NCBI GenBank assembly: GCA_963773625.1
Contig: CAVZCJ010000010.1
Coordinates: 124,001-188,000 of the forward strand
Length of the DNA: 64,000 nt
Reading direction: 5' to 3'
DNA from: DATARH01 sp963773625
GTDB taxonomy: Bacteria; Pseudomonadota; Alphaproteobacteria; ATCC43930; CGMCC-115725
Part shown: positions 35,284 through 44,027 of the stretch, in pieces
Numbering within the stretch: the first letter of the stretch is position 1
Layout of the letters: each line of letters opens with the position of its first letter
Program-made: the position numbers and the translations under genes
The notes under the pieces: generated by a model
The model's database searches: none
The model's input: the letters and a program-made list of their open reading frames with translations, nothing else
What the model was told of the DNA's origin: nothing

Positions 35284-36051
35284 ATGGGAAGGCTCGACGG
35301 CAAGGTTGCGGCGGTGACGGGCGGGGCATCGGGGATCGGCGAGGCGACGGTCAGGCGCTTCGTCGCCGAGGGCGCGAGCGTGGCATTCTGCGACCGGGAC
35401 GGCGAGCGCGGCCGGCGCGTGGCGGCCGAGCTCGAGGGCGCCGGCGCCAAAATCGCCTTCACGCAGGCTGACGTCGGTACCGAGGCCGCATGCCTCGATT
35501 TCGTCAACGGCGCCGCGCGGAAGTTCGGGCGCCTCGACATCCTCATCAACAACGCCGGCATCCGCAAATACGAGAAGGTCGACGAGGCGAGCGCGGCGAG
35601 CTGGAACGAAATCCTCAGCGTCAACCTGATGAGCTACGTCTTCTGTGCCAAGGCGGCGGTGCCGCTGATGCGCCGCAACGGGGGCGGCGCCATCGTCAAC
35701 ACCGCCTCCGTACGTTCCGTCGTCGCAGGCGGTGGCAACCTGCAATACGACACCACTAAGGCTGCGATCGCGGGCTTGACGCGGGCGCTCGCCGCCGACC
35801 ACTCGCCGGACGGCATTCGCGTGAACGCGGTCGGCCCCGGCCCGATCTTCACGCCGTTCCATCAGCGCCGCATCGCGGCGGCCGGCGAAACCGTCGAGCA
35901 GTACAACGCCAAGGCCGCGCAAGGCACCATGCTGAAGCGGCCGGGCAGGGCCGAAGAGGTCGCCGCCGCGATCCTGTTCTTGGCCTCCGACGATGCGTCC
36001 TACGTCACCGGCGCCCTGCTGTTCGTGGACGGCGGTATGACGGCGCTGTGA
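35284..36051 (+). CDS. short-chain dehydrogenase/reductase
   Basis: This 255-residue classical SDR starts at ATG 35284, behind AAAGGTG; an upstream in-frame GTG at 35275 overlaps the binding site and is less likely. Motifs are TGGASGIG (cofactor), DV at beta-4, LDILINNAGI, IVNTASVRSV (catalytic Ser) and Y-x3-K in LQYDTTKAAI. The C-terminus LLFVDGGMTAL is typical of the glucose-dehydrogenase/FabG branch. Asp at the end of beta-2 (AFCDRDGERG) favours NAD. It probably oxidises a hydroxyl made in the pathway led by the BVMO. Confidence 0.95.
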   Translation: MGRLDGKVAAVTGGASGIGEATVRRFVAEGASVAFCDRDGERGRRVAAELEGAGAKIAFTQADVGTEAACLDFVNGAARKFGRLDILINNAGIRKYEKVDEASAASWNEILSVNLMSYVFCAKAAVPLMRRNGGGAIVNTASVRSVVAGGGNLQYDTTKAAIAGLTRALAADHSPDGIRVNAVGPGPIFTPFHQRRIAAAGETVEQYNAKAAQGTMLKRPGRAEEVAAAILFLASDDASYVTGALLFVDGGMTAL

Positions 36052-36061
36052 GGAACGCCCC

Positions 36062-37036
36062 GTGCTGACCTATGACTTTCGCCTGCCGCCAGGCCCCCGA
36101 ACCGTCGAGTACGCGCTTCTGGCCGAAGAGCTAGGCTTTCGCGCGGTCTGGTGTCCCGAGATTCCTGCCTTCGGCCACGACATTTGGGTCAGTCTCGCCC
36201 GCATCGCCGAAAAGACGAAGCGCCTCAAATTCGGCCCTTCCGTGCTGATCCCGAGCTATCGCCATCCGATGGCACAGGCCTCGGCCATCGCGACGCTCGA
36301 GCAGATCGCGCCGGGACGCCTGATGGTCGGGTTCGGCACTGGCTTTACCGGCCGTGCGGGGATGGGCAAGAAACCCCTGAGCCTCGCGAGCATGCGCACG
36401 CATATAACGCAGGTCGGGGCATTGTTGCGCGGCGATGTCGCCGACATCGACGGCGGTCTCGCCCAGTTCCTCGCGTCCGACGGCTGGCTGCCCGACCGTC
36501 CGATCGACGTGCCGATCTACATGGCGGGCCAAGGCCCCAAGGCCCGCGCGCTCGCCAAAGAGATTGCCGACGGCCTGATTTCCCTCGGTGGCCCGGCCGA
36601 AGGGTTTGAGACCTGTCTTGTGTCCACCAGCGGCACGGTCCTCGATGATGGCGAGGACGTCACCTCACCGCGCGCCTCGACCGCCGTCAGACCGCTGATC
36701 GCGCTCGCCTATCACCATCGGTACACGACCGAGCCGGAGAGCGTGAAGGCGCTGCCGAACGGCGCGGCGTGGCTGGCCAGCGTCGAACGCGCGGACGAAA
36801 AAATCCGCCATCTCTCCGTTCACCGCGGTCACAACCTCGACATTTCGAACGGCCATGACGCGCTCGTCGACGTCTCCGCCGCGAAACAGACGACCTTCAC
36901 CGGCACCCGCGAGGAGTTGCGCGAACGTCTCGCCCAGCTCGAGGCCCGCGGCGCCACCGGCATCATCTTCGGGACCAGCGGTTACGATGTGGAACGGGAG
37001 CTGCGGGCCTACGCCGAGGTCGCCGGATTGAGGTGA
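36062..37036 (+). CDS. LLM-class flavin-dependent oxidoreductase
   Basis: This 324-residue luciferase-like TIM barrel starts at GTG 36062, eleven bases after AGGA of the preceding stop region, so it is translationally close to the SDR. Motifs are RTVEYALLAEELGFRAVWCP, LKFGPSVLIPSYRHPMAQAS, LEQIAPGRLMVGFGTGF, DVPIYMAGQGPKARALAKEI and the C-terminal TGIIFGTSGYDVERELRAYA. The pattern resembles 5,10-methylene-H4MPT reductase-like F420/FMN enzymes. The substrate is unknown; the operon suggests a step in the same degradation route. Confidence 0.9.
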   Translation: MLTYDFRLPPGPRTVEYALLAEELGFRAVWCPEIPAFGHDIWVSLARIAEKTKRLKFGPSVLIPSYRHPMAQASAIATLEQIAPGRLMVGFGTGFTGRAGMGKKPLSLASMRTHITQVGALLRGDVADIDGGLAQFLASDGWLPDRPIDVPIYMAGQGPKARALAKEIADGLISLGGPAEGFETCLVSTSGTVLDDGEDVTSPRASTAVRPLIALAYHHRYTTEPESVKALPNGAAWLASVERADEKIRHLSVHRGHNLDISNGHDALVDVSAAKQTTFTGTREELRERLAQLEARGATGIIFGTSGYDVERELRAYAEVAGLR

Positions 37037-37089
37037 CCGAGGCGCGGCACTTATTTGTGACAATCGGTCGAACAAGCAGGGAGACGGCC

Positions 37090-37920
37090 ATGCCAGTCAT
37101 CGACGTTCAGGTTCATCCCTTCGATCGAAATCGTCCCGAGCGGCCGTGGGCCAGCCCCTCGCACGGGCTCAACTCCGCCACGGGCGACGAGATGGTCGCC
37201 GCGATGAACAGTGTCGGCGTCGACGGCGCGGTCATGGTCTCGTCGTTCAGCGCCTACGAATACGATCCGAGTTACGCGCTCGAGGTTTACAACACCTATC
37301 CGGACAAGTTTCGGGTGGTCACGCCGGTCGACGCGACCGATCCGGCGATCGACGACGTCGTGGCGGAGTGGGCGAAAAAGCCAGGTGCGCGCGGCATTCG
37401 CATACGGATGCGCGAGGGCCTGCCGATGGATGCGGACCATCCCGGTTTGAACCGCGCTTTCAACGCTGCCGCCAAGCATGGTTTGCCGGTCAATCTGCTG
37501 TGCTGGGGCATCATCGACAAAGGGCTGCCCCACATTCGGCAACACCCGGATACGGTCATCGTTATCGACCATCTCGGCATGCTGCAGCCGGCTCGCCCGC
37601 CGGTCCCCGCCGACGTCTGGGCCGATCTCCCCAAGCTGCTCGACTTGGCGCAATACAAGAACGTCAGGGTAAAGATCAGCGGCGCCTGCACGATGTCGCA
37701 CCAACAATTCCCCTACAACGACATCTGGGAGCCGGTGCTGCGGGTTATCGATGCGTTCGGGCTGGACCGTTGCATGTGGGGCACCGATTGGACACGAACG
37801 ATCGGCATGCTGACTTATGAGCAGGGCGTCGCCCCGTTCCGTGACGACACCAAACACCTGTCCGCGACCGACAAGGCTGCGCTGATGGGAGGAACGTTGC
37901 AGCAAGTCTACAAGTGGTAG
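37090..37920 (+). CDS. amidohydrolase-2 family metal-dependent hydrolase
   Basis: This 276-residue TIM barrel starts at ATG 37090, behind GGGAGA. Motifs are MPVIDVQVHPFDRN (first metal site D.QVH), ARGIRIRMREGLPMDADHPG, VIVIDHLGMLQ (metal His), VRVKISGACTMSHQQFPYND and CMWGTDWTRTIG (catalytic Asp). It is a paralogue of 9025-9858 and of the second half of the fusion at 48717-50483. Family members act as decarboxylases or lactonases; a lactonase would suit hydrolysis of a BVMO-made lactone, which is inference. It ends the plus-strand operon. Confidence 0.85.
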   Translation: MPVIDVQVHPFDRNRPERPWASPSHGLNSATGDEMVAAMNSVGVDGAVMVSSFSAYEYDPSYALEVYNTYPDKFRVVTPVDATDPAIDDVVAEWAKKPGARGIRIRMREGLPMDADHPGLNRAFNAAAKHGLPVNLLCWGIIDKGLPHIRQHPDTVIVIDHLGMLQPARPPVPADVWADLPKLLDLAQYKNVRVKISGACTMSHQQFPYNDIWEPVLRVIDAFGLDRCMWGTDWTRTIGMLTYEQGVAPFRDDTKHLSATDKAALMGGTLQQVYKW

Positions 37921-37957
37921 CGCAACCGCGTAGATGATCAGTGCGCCGGCGCGGACC

Positions 37958-38206
37958 GGTAGTGCCTCAGTTTGAAATCTAGAGGCAAAGCAGGCGAGGG
38001 CGCATGGACGATCCCGTAACCGCAGCGGCTAGAGTGATTTATGCTGCCGGGCAGCATCATGGATGGTGGCGGCCTTTCGACAAATCCTATGACGAACTCG
38101 ACCCCATCGGGCGATCCGAGTTCAATGGCATCGTCGAACGACCGCTTGCTGCCGCTGGTGCTGCTCCTGCCCAGGAGGGGTCACACGCCTAAACTGAGAC
38201 ACTACC
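37958..38206. mobile_element. small element with inverted termini (MITE-like)
   Basis: The left end is GGTAGTGCCTCAGTTT (37958-37973) and the right end AAACTGAGACACTACC (38191-38206); they are inverted repeats with one mismatch. The 249-bp interval holds one small ORF and no transposase. The right end runs into the folD gene and supplies its last codons and stop. A near-copy of the terminus lies at 27373-27404. The size, termini and missing transposase fit a MITE or an IS remnant mobilised in trans. Confidence 0.6.
38004..38192 (+). CDS. small ORF inside the inverted-repeat element
   Basis: This 62-residue frame begins MDDPVTAAARVIYAAGQHHG and continues WWRPFDKSYDELDPIGRSEF, NGIVERPLAAAGAA. 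It reads like a real protein (aromatic-rich, then acidic) and its pattern resembles small phage or hypothetical proteins with a D.iG.seF..iVer motif. A GAGGGCGC precedes the ATG. It may be a captured passenger gene fragment. Confidence 0.4.
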   Translation: MDDPVTAAARVIYAAGQHHGWWRPFDKSYDELDPIGRSEFNGIVERPLAAAGAAPAQEGSHA

Positions 38207-39055
38207 CGCCGATCGCATGGCGGAGGCGATTGTATTGACCAAAAGCATCGTCACCGTCATCGGGCCGACACCGCCCGGAACCGGTGTCACATGCGACGCC
38301 TTCTCGCGAATGCCTTCGAAGTCGATGTCACCGACAAGCTTGCCGGTCGGCAGACGATTGATGCCGACATCGATAACAACCGCCCCGGTTCGCACCATCT
38401 GGGGGAGGATGAGATTTGGATGACCGGCCGCAACCACCAACACATCGGCGAGCAGCGTAAATTGAGCGAGGTCGCGTGTCTTCGCGTGGCAAATTGCGAC
38501 CGTGGCATCACGCTGCATCAGCATGAGCGCCATCGGTTTCCCGACGTTGTTGCTGGCGCCCACCACCACGACGTTCTTTCCCTCCAGGCCGATACCCTCG
38601 TACTCCAGCATTTTCATCACACCGTAGGGCGTACACGGCGGGAAGACGGCGTTGCCGGTAATCAATGCTCCGACGTTGTACAGGTGAAAGCCATCGACAT
38701 CCTTGGTGCTGTCGATGGCGTGCAGCACGGCGGTCATGTCGAACTGATGGGGAAGCGGCAATTGCACGAGGATGCCGTGAACGCTCGGGTCCTCGTTTAG
38801 ATCGGCGATCTTTTGAAGGACCGTCTGCGGATCGACATCGTGCGGATATTCAAATTTGAACGACGTGATGCCGACTTCCTGGCACGCGCGAATCTTATTG
38901 CGCACATAAATCGCGGAAGCGGGATTGTTGCCCACGAGGATCACCGCCAGACCGGGTGATATGCCCGTTCTTCGGTTCAATTCCTGTATGTCCAAGCGGC
39001 ATTGCGCGCGGATTGCCTTCGAGATCGCCACACCATCGATGATTTTAGCCGTCAT
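38189..39055 (-). CDS. folD: bifunctional methylenetetrahydrofolate dehydrogenase/cyclohydrolase
   Basis: FolD oxidises 5,10-methylene-THF and hydrolyses the product to 10-formyl-THF. The start is ATG 39055 (MTAKIIDGVAISKAIRAQCR). Motifs are SAIYVRNKIRACQEVGI with the catalytic YxxxK, GILVQLPLPHQFD, PCTPYGVMKMLEYEGI, VVVVGASNNVGKPMALMLMQ (Rossmann) and HVTPVPGGVGPMTVTMLLVN. The protein is 288 residues, near normal, but its last residues (SVSV) come from the end of the inverted-repeat element, so the native C-terminus has been trimmed. NN in GASNNVG replaces the usual GRS of the NADP loop. Its location in a catabolic cluster suggests a second, one-carbon-linked copy (for example for demethylation). 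Confidence 0.9.
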   Translation of the reverse strand: MTAKIIDGVAISKAIRAQCRLDIQELNRRTGISPGLAVILVGNNPASAIYVRNKIRACQEVGITSFKFEYPHDVDPQTVLQKIADLNEDPSVHGILVQLPLPHQFDMTAVLHAIDSTKDVDGFHLYNVGALITGNAVFPPCTPYGVMKMLEYEGIGLEGKNVVVVGASNNVGKPMALMLMQRDATVAICHAKTRDLAQFTLLADVLVVAAGHPNLILPQMVRTGAVVIDVGINRLPTGKLVGDIDFEGIREKASHVTPVPGGVGPMTVTMLLVNTIASAMRSAGSVSV

Positions 39056-39065
39056 GCCTTTGAGT

Positions 39066-39242
39066 TTAGATGCCGCCGCGCAATACGACGAGGGCATCCA
39101 CCGCCTTCACGCCCTGGCCTGATGGCAGCACCATCAGCGGGTTGATGTCCAGCTCCGTCAGGTGCCCTTCAACGTGGTGCGTGGCGAAATGCGACACGCG
39201 CACCAGGGTATCCGCGAGCGCCTCGACATCCGCCGTCCGCCC
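39066..39242 (-). pseudogene. C-terminal fragment of an ADP-forming acyl-CoA synthetase
   Basis: The minus strand encodes ADVEALADTLVRVSHFATHH, VEGHLTELDINPLMVLPSGQ and GVKAVDALVVLRGGI, then TAA. It is a close copy of the last 58 residues of the synthetase at 40532-42661 (ADLEALADTLVRVSHLAMHL...). It abuts the stop codon of the HpcH aldolase gene with no start of its own. This is a partial duplication of the synthetase tail, or the end of a second synthetase gene lost by recombination. Confidence 0.75.
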
Positions 39243-40052
39243 TCAAGGCGTCGGCACGCCAATCGACTTCAGCCGCGCATGGGCGCGGGCCGCGCGCGCC
39301 TTCATGCCGTCAAGATACGTGCTCACATCGTTGCCCGGCAGGTTCAGCACCTTGCACCCCAGCCGCCAATATTCCTCGATCTGCGCCTCGGTCTCCGCCG
39401 ATCCCCGGGCCAGCTTGCCGTGTGCGCTGCACGCCGCCGCGATCCGCCGCACCGCCGCCTTGAAAGTCGGGTGTTCGAGGTTGAGGTGAACCCCAAGCTG
39501 CGCGCTCAGGTCGGAATGCCCATAGGCGATCATGTCGATGCCGTCGACCGCCGCGATCTTCTCGACATTCTCCAGACCCTCCAGCGACTCGATCGACGGG
39601 AACAGGATGATGTTCTCGTTGGCCCATGGCGCGTATTCGGTGGCGTGGCGGGGACCGTAGCTCTTGTATCCCGTATGCGGCCCCTGGCCGGAGATGCCGC
39701 GGTTGCCGATCGGCGGATACTTTGCCAGGCGGACGATCGCGCGCGCCTCCTCGGCGGTTTCCACCTCGGATACTTGGATGCCCATGATGCCCTGATCGAG
39801 AATGCCGGGGATGAGATGCGCGAACGCCTTGTGGAGCCGGACGATGGGCGAGACGTTCGTCGCCTGGAACCAGCTCGCCAGATTGGCGATCGTCTCCATG
39901 TCGAACGCGCCGTGTTCGTGGTCGATCGCGCAGTAATCGAAACCGGCCGCCTCGATGATCCAGGGAACGCCGCGCGAGGCGAACTCCTTGAGCCCGGTGC
40001 CGAGCGCCGCCCGGCCTTCGCGCACCGCCCGCCGGATGCTGTTTTCTTTCAT
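39243..40052 (-). CDS. HpcH/HpaI-family aldolase
   Basis: This 269-residue class II pyruvate-type aldolase starts at ATG 40052 (MKENSIRRAVREGRAALGTG). The metal and substrate site is AGFDYCAIDHEHGAFDMETI, followed by VSPIVRLHKAFAHLIPGILD, GIMGIQVSEVETAEEARAIV and IILFPSIESLEGLENVEKIA with the catalytic Glu/Gln region. It would cleave a 4-hydroxy-2-oxoacid or a citramalyl-type CoA into pyruvate (or glyoxylate) and an aldehyde. The VOC and synthetase genes follow upstream on the same strand, separated by 13-46 bases, so all are one operon. Confidence 0.9.
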   Translation of the reverse strand: MKENSIRRAVREGRAALGTGLKEFASRGVPWIIEAAGFDYCAIDHEHGAFDMETIANLASWFQATNVSPIVRLHKAFAHLIPGILDQGIMGIQVSEVETAEEARAIVRLAKYPPIGNRGISGQGPHTGYKSYGPRHATEYAPWANENIILFPSIESLEGLENVEKIAAVDGIDMIAYGHSDLSAQLGVHLNLEHPTFKAAVRRIAAACSAHGKLARGSAETEAQIEEYWRLGCKVLNLPGNDVSTYLDGMKARAARAHARLKSIGVPTP

Positions 40053-40065
40053 GGCCTGTCGCGCT

Positions 40066-40485
40066 CTACCAGGAACCGGTGTTGGCCATGCTGGTCCACG
40101 GTTCGGCTGGCGGCAGCCCCTCGCCGGCCTGCAACAGCTCGATGGAGATGCCGTCCGGCGTGCGGATGAAGGCCATGCGGCCGTCGCGCGGCGGTCGGTT
40201 GATCGTCACGCCGTGGGCGATAAAGGCGTTGCAAGTGTCGTAGATGTTGTCCACGGCGTAGGCGAGATGTCCGAAATTGCGGCCGCCGGGGTAGGGCTGT
40301 GGATCCCAGTTATAGGTGAGTTCCACGGCCGCTTCCTCGTCGCCGGGGGCGGCCAGGAACACGTTGGTGTAGCGGCCTTTCTCGTCCGGACGGCGGCGGA
40401 TCTCCTTGAGGCCGAGCACTTCGAAGAAGGCGATGGTGTCTTCAAGCGAACTGACGCGGATCATGGTGTGCAAATATTTGGTCAT
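40066..40485 (-). CDS. VOC-family (glyoxalase I-like) protein
   Basis: This 139-residue protein is a single vicinal-oxygen-chelate module pair: MTKYLHTMIRVSSLEDTIAF with the metal His, FFEVLGLKEIRR, AAVELTYNWDPQPYPGGRNF with Glu, GHLAYAVDNIYDTCNAFIAH with His, and DGISIELLQAGEGLP with Glu. The His-Glu-His-Glu set matches lactoylglutathione lyase (GloA), and the length is right. In this cluster it might instead act on a pathway intermediate. It lies between the aldolase and the synthetase in one operon. Confidence 0.9.
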   Translation of the reverse strand: MTKYLHTMIRVSSLEDTIAFFEVLGLKEIRRRPDEKGRYTNVFLAAPGDEEAAVELTYNWDPQPYPGGRNFGHLAYAVDNIYDTCNAFIAHGVTINRPPRDGRMAFIRTPDGISIELLQAGEGLPPAEPWTSMANTGSW

Positions 40486-40531
40486 GGGGGGTGTCCTCCG
40501 GTCGGCTGTTCGGGGCGATCAGTTTCGAGCA

Positions 40532-42661
40532 CTATTTGTCGCGCAGCACGACGAGGGCGTCCACCGCCTTCACGCCTCGGCCCGACGGCAGCACCATCAG
40601 CGGGTTGATGTCCAATTCCGCCAGATGTCCTTCGAGGTGCATGGCGAGGTGCGACACGCGCACCAGGGTATCCGCGAGCGCCTCGAGGTCCGCCGCTGGC
40701 CGGCCGCGAAAGCCCTGGAGCAGCCGGGCGCCTTTGACCTCGGCGATCATCGCCTGGGCTTCCGAGCGCGTGATCGGGCAGCGCCGCAGGGCGACGTCGT
40801 TGTAGACCTCGACCATCACGCCGCCGCTGCCGAACAGCAGCACCGGGCCCAATTGTGCGTCGCACGACACGCCGACGATGACTTCGACACCGTCTCGCAC
40901 CATCTCCTGCACCGACACGCCGGCGATCCGCGCCTGTGGCGCATGGGCCTCGGCGCTAGCGAGGATCTCGGCGTAGGCCGTGCGCACTTGCGCCGCATCG
41001 CCGAGGTTCAGCCGAACGACCCCGGCCTCCGTCTTGTGCAGGATGTCCGGCGAATCGGCCTTGAGAGCCACCGGATACCCGAGCTGCTCCGCGGCCGCGA
41101 CGGCGGCCTCGGCGGAACTTGCCAGGCGCTCGCGCGCGCTCGCCACACCCCAGGCCGCCAACAGCTGCTTGCTTTCGGACTCCGAGAGTGTCGGACGCCC
41201 GAGGCTGAGCGCCTGGGCGATGGCCGCATCCTGCGGCGCCGTGCGCGCCGGGGCCGTGCCAAAGCCGTCGGCCAGGCGGCGCTCGCGCCAGGTGTGATAG
41301 GCGAGGCGGCTCTGCAGCCCGCGCGCCAGCTTGTCCGGCGTGTAGAAGATCGGTATCCGGGCGCTCTTGAGCTGGGGTAGGCCGGATTTGGCGTCCCGGC
41401 TTCCCGTCCACAGGAACACCACGCCCTTGTCGGTCCGGTCGCGCTGGCTGATGACCTGCTGGGCCTGGGCGTCCGCCCCGGCACTCGCCACGACGAGCGT
41501 CCCCATCCGGGGGTCGGCGATCATGTGCTCCATGATTTGCGGGAAGGACTCGCTGTTGGCAAAGCCGGTCACATCGGCGGGATTCGCCGCCCAGCCGAAG
41601 CCCTTCAGGATCCCGTTGATGCCGTCACGCGCCGCGTCACCGAGCGTCGGCAGGTCGAGGCCGGCCTGACCGCACATGTCGGCGGTGAGCGAGCTGATGC
41701 CGCCCGAGTGGGAGACCACCGCGATGCCGGGCACGGCGGGCTTGGGGGTGTGGGCCAGGAGGTGCGCGACCTCGATGAGTTCGTCGTAATCCTGGACCCG
41801 GATCACCCCGTATTGGGCAAAGATCGCATCGTACCGGGCATCTTCGCCCGTCAGCGCCGCGGTATGCGAACTTGCGGCCCTGGCTCCCAATTCCGAGCGC
41901 CCGATCTTGATGAGGACGATCGGCTTGCCGCGCTCGGCCGCGAGCTTTGCCACTTCGAGAAACTTGTCGGCCCGCTTGAAGCCTTCGACAAAGCCGGCAA
42001 TCACCCGAGTATCCGGATCGTCCAGCAGATAGCGGGCGAAATCGGTAAAATCGAGGTCTGCTTCGTTCCCGGTCGAGATGATGTAGCTGAAGCCGATGCC
42101 GTTCTCCACCGCCCGCACCAGGAACGGCCCGAACGCCGTCGCGCCGCTTTGGCACACCAGGCCGATCGGCCCGGTCAGCCCGGACGCCCCGCGCGAGGAA
42201 GCGGTGGCCCAGATATCGTCTTTGACATTCGCCAGCCCCAGACAGTTGGGGCCGCTGATCCGCATGCCCGAGACGCGGGCAAATTCACCCAATTCCCCCT
42301 GCAAATCACGCCGGTCGTCGACGCCGCGCTCCGCAAAGCCCGCCGAGATCACGATCGCCGATCCGGCCCCCTTGCGGTGGCTCTCCTGAAGGACATCGAG
42401 CACCTGGTCGTAGGGCACCACGACGGCCACGACGTCGGGGGCCTCCGGCAGGTCCGTTACGCTCGGGTATGACTTTTCCCCCATGATTTCGTCGTAGCGC
42501 GGGTTCACCGCGTAAACCCGCACCCGGTCTTTGGCCTTGAGCGCCGCGGCCAGAAATCGCCCGCCATACTGCATCCGCGGCGTCGCGCCCACGATCGCGA
42601 TGGAGCGCGGGTTGAGCATCTTGTGGATCGACGCCATCTGCGGCTCTGTCCAGAACTCCAT
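40532..42661 (-). CDS. acyl-CoA synthetase (ADP/NDP-forming), acetate-CoA ligase family
   Basis: This 709-residue fused alpha-beta ADP-forming acid-CoA ligase has a CoA-binding domain (IAIVGATPRMQYGGRFLAAA), a succinyl-CoA-ligase-like domain (ISGPNCLGLANVKDD, GLVCQSGATAFGPFLVRAVE, VVSHSGGISSLTADMCGQAG with the phospho-His) and an ATP-grasp domain (GYPVALKADSPDILHKTEAG, LFGSGGVMVEVYNDVALRRC, GHLAELDINPLMVLPSG). It activates a carboxylic acid to its CoA ester with release of ADP. The cluster with a CoA transferase, thiolase and aldolase supports use in degradation. The last 58 residues are duplicated at 39066-39242. Confidence 0.93.
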   Translation of the reverse strand: MEFWTEPQMASIHKMLNPRSIAIVGATPRMQYGGRFLAAALKAKDRVRVYAVNPRYDEIMGEKSYPSVTDLPEAPDVVAVVVPYDQVLDVLQESHRKGAGSAIVISAGFAERGVDDRRDLQGELGEFARVSGMRISGPNCLGLANVKDDIWATASSRGASGLTGPIGLVCQSGATAFGPFLVRAVENGIGFSYIISTGNEADLDFTDFARYLLDDPDTRVIAGFVEGFKRADKFLEVAKLAAERGKPIVLIKIGRSELGARAASSHTAALTGEDARYDAIFAQYGVIRVQDYDELIEVAHLLAHTPKPAVPGIAVVSHSGGISSLTADMCGQAGLDLPTLGDAARDGINGILKGFGWAANPADVTGFANSESFPQIMEHMIADPRMGTLVVASAGADAQAQQVISQRDRTDKGVVFLWTGSRDAKSGLPQLKSARIPIFYTPDKLARGLQSRLAYHTWRERRLADGFGTAPARTAPQDAAIAQALSLGRPTLSESESKQLLAAWGVASARERLASSAEAAVAAAEQLGYPVALKADSPDILHKTEAGVVRLNLGDAAQVRTAYAEILASAEAHAPQARIAGVSVQEMVRDGVEVIVGVSCDAQLGPVLLFGSGGVMVEVYNDVALRRCPITRSEAQAMIAEVKGARLLQGFRGRPAADLEALADTLVRVSHLAMHLEGHLAELDINPLMVLPSGRGVKAVDALVVLRDK

Positions 42662-42703
42662 GACACCCCCTAAAAGGACAGGTCCGTCGGGTCAGCAAGT
42701 CCC

Positions 42704-43900
42704 TCAGACGATGCCGTCACTCCGCAAGACCGTCACGGCTGCCTCGTCGAGGCCGAGCCAATCTTGCAGCACCTCGGCGGTATGTTCGCCCAGGAGGGGC
42801 GCCGCCTCGACTTTGGCTGGAACCCCGTCGAAACGCACCGGCCAGGTCGGCATCGCCATCTTGCGCTCGCCATGCGTCATCGTCTGCAGGATGCCGCGCT
42901 CGTAGAAGCTCGGCTCGCTGACGAGCTCGTTGGTGTCGAGTACCGCCCCGGAGGGGACGCCGGCGCCGCTGAGCTGCGTCATCGCCTCCTGCTTGGTGCG
43001 CTGCCGGGTCCAAGCGGTGACGATCTCGTTGACCTCGGCCTCGTGTTCCACCCGGCCTTCATAGGTGTCGAAGCGCGCGTCGCCGATCAAATCCTCGCGG
43101 CCGATCAGCTTCAGCAGGCGCGGCCAGTGCTCCGGGTTGGCGCGGCTGGTCAAGAGGTAGACATAATCGTTCGGGCCCTCTGGCTTGCACGGGAAGATGC
43201 CGCTGGGCGGGTTGGGGGCCGCCGCCCGCCGCGGCGCCGCCTTGCCGGTGCGGGCCTGCGCGATAAAGCCGCTACGGCTGAAATGCATGATCGAATCCTG
43301 CATCGCGACCTGCAGCCGCTTGCCCTTGCCGGTGCGGCTGCGGTCGAACAGCGCGCTGACGATGCTGAACGCCATCAGCATACCGGTGCCGGTGTCGCCG
43401 ATCGTCGGGCCGGGCTTGATCGGTCGCCCGCCAGGTTCGCCGGTGATGCTCATCGCGCCACCCGCCGCCTGCGCGATCGGGTCGAACGCCAGCCCGTTCT
43501 CGAATGGGCTGCCGGCGCCGAAGCCCTTGATCTGGGCATAGATGATGTCGGGGTTGATGGCGCTGACGACATCGTAGCCGAGACCCAGCCGCTCGACCGC
43601 GCCGGGCGCGAAATTCTCGGCGAAGACATCGGCCTTCTTGGCCATCTGCTTGACCAGTTCCAGACCGCGCTCGGACTTCAAGTTGACCGTCAGCGACCGC
43701 TTGTTCGCGTTGTACATCATGAAATAGTAGGCATCGCCAAAGCCGGTGCGGCCGGCCTCGCCGCGCGGCGGTTCAACCTTGGCGATGTCGGCGCCCATCC
43801 AGGCCAGCGCCTCGGTGCATGTCGTGCCCGCCTCGAACTGCGTCAGGTCCAATACGCGAATGCCGGCCAGGCAACCGGGCGATGCGGGCGTTACGGCCAT
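42704..43900 (-). CDS. family III CoA transferase (CaiB/BaiF)
   Basis: This 398-residue protein starts at ATG 43900 (MAVTPASPGCLAGIRVLDLT). Motifs are FEAGTTCTEALAWMGADIAK, VEPPRGEAGRTGFGDAYYFM, NANKRSLTVNLKSERGLELV, VFAENFAPGAVERLGLGYDV, FDPIAQAAGGAMSITGEPGG and the catalytic region GPTIGDTGTGMLMAFSIVSA. It moves CoA between organic acids (succinyl-CoA or similar donor). It lies 42 bases upstream of the synthetase in the same direction and heads the minus-strand operon, back to back with an LLM gene. Confidence 0.93.
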   Translation of the reverse strand: MAVTPASPGCLAGIRVLDLTQFEAGTTCTEALAWMGADIAKVEPPRGEAGRTGFGDAYYFMMYNANKRSLTVNLKSERGLELVKQMAKKADVFAENFAPGAVERLGLGYDVVSAINPDIIYAQIKGFGAGSPFENGLAFDPIAQAAGGAMSITGEPGGRPIKPGPTIGDTGTGMLMAFSIVSALFDRSRTGKGKRLQVAMQDSIMHFSRSGFIAQARTGKAAPRRAAAPNPPSGIFPCKPEGPNDYVYLLTSRANPEHWPRLLKLIGREDLIGDARFDTYEGRVEHEAEVNEIVTAWTRQRTKQEAMTQLSGAGVPSGAVLDTNELVSEPSFYERGILQTMTHGERKMAMPTWPVRFDGVPAKVEAAPLLGEHTAEVLQDWLGLDEAAVTVLRSDGIV

Positions 43901-44027
43901 GATTGGCTCCTTCGAGGTGCGTGTTCGCGGGACAGCTTATTCCGAGAACCGGTGCCCGCGACAGATTTGCCGATGAGGAAAATTACAGGCTCACCTCGGA
44001 ATGCCCGCCATTACAGGAGGATCATCG

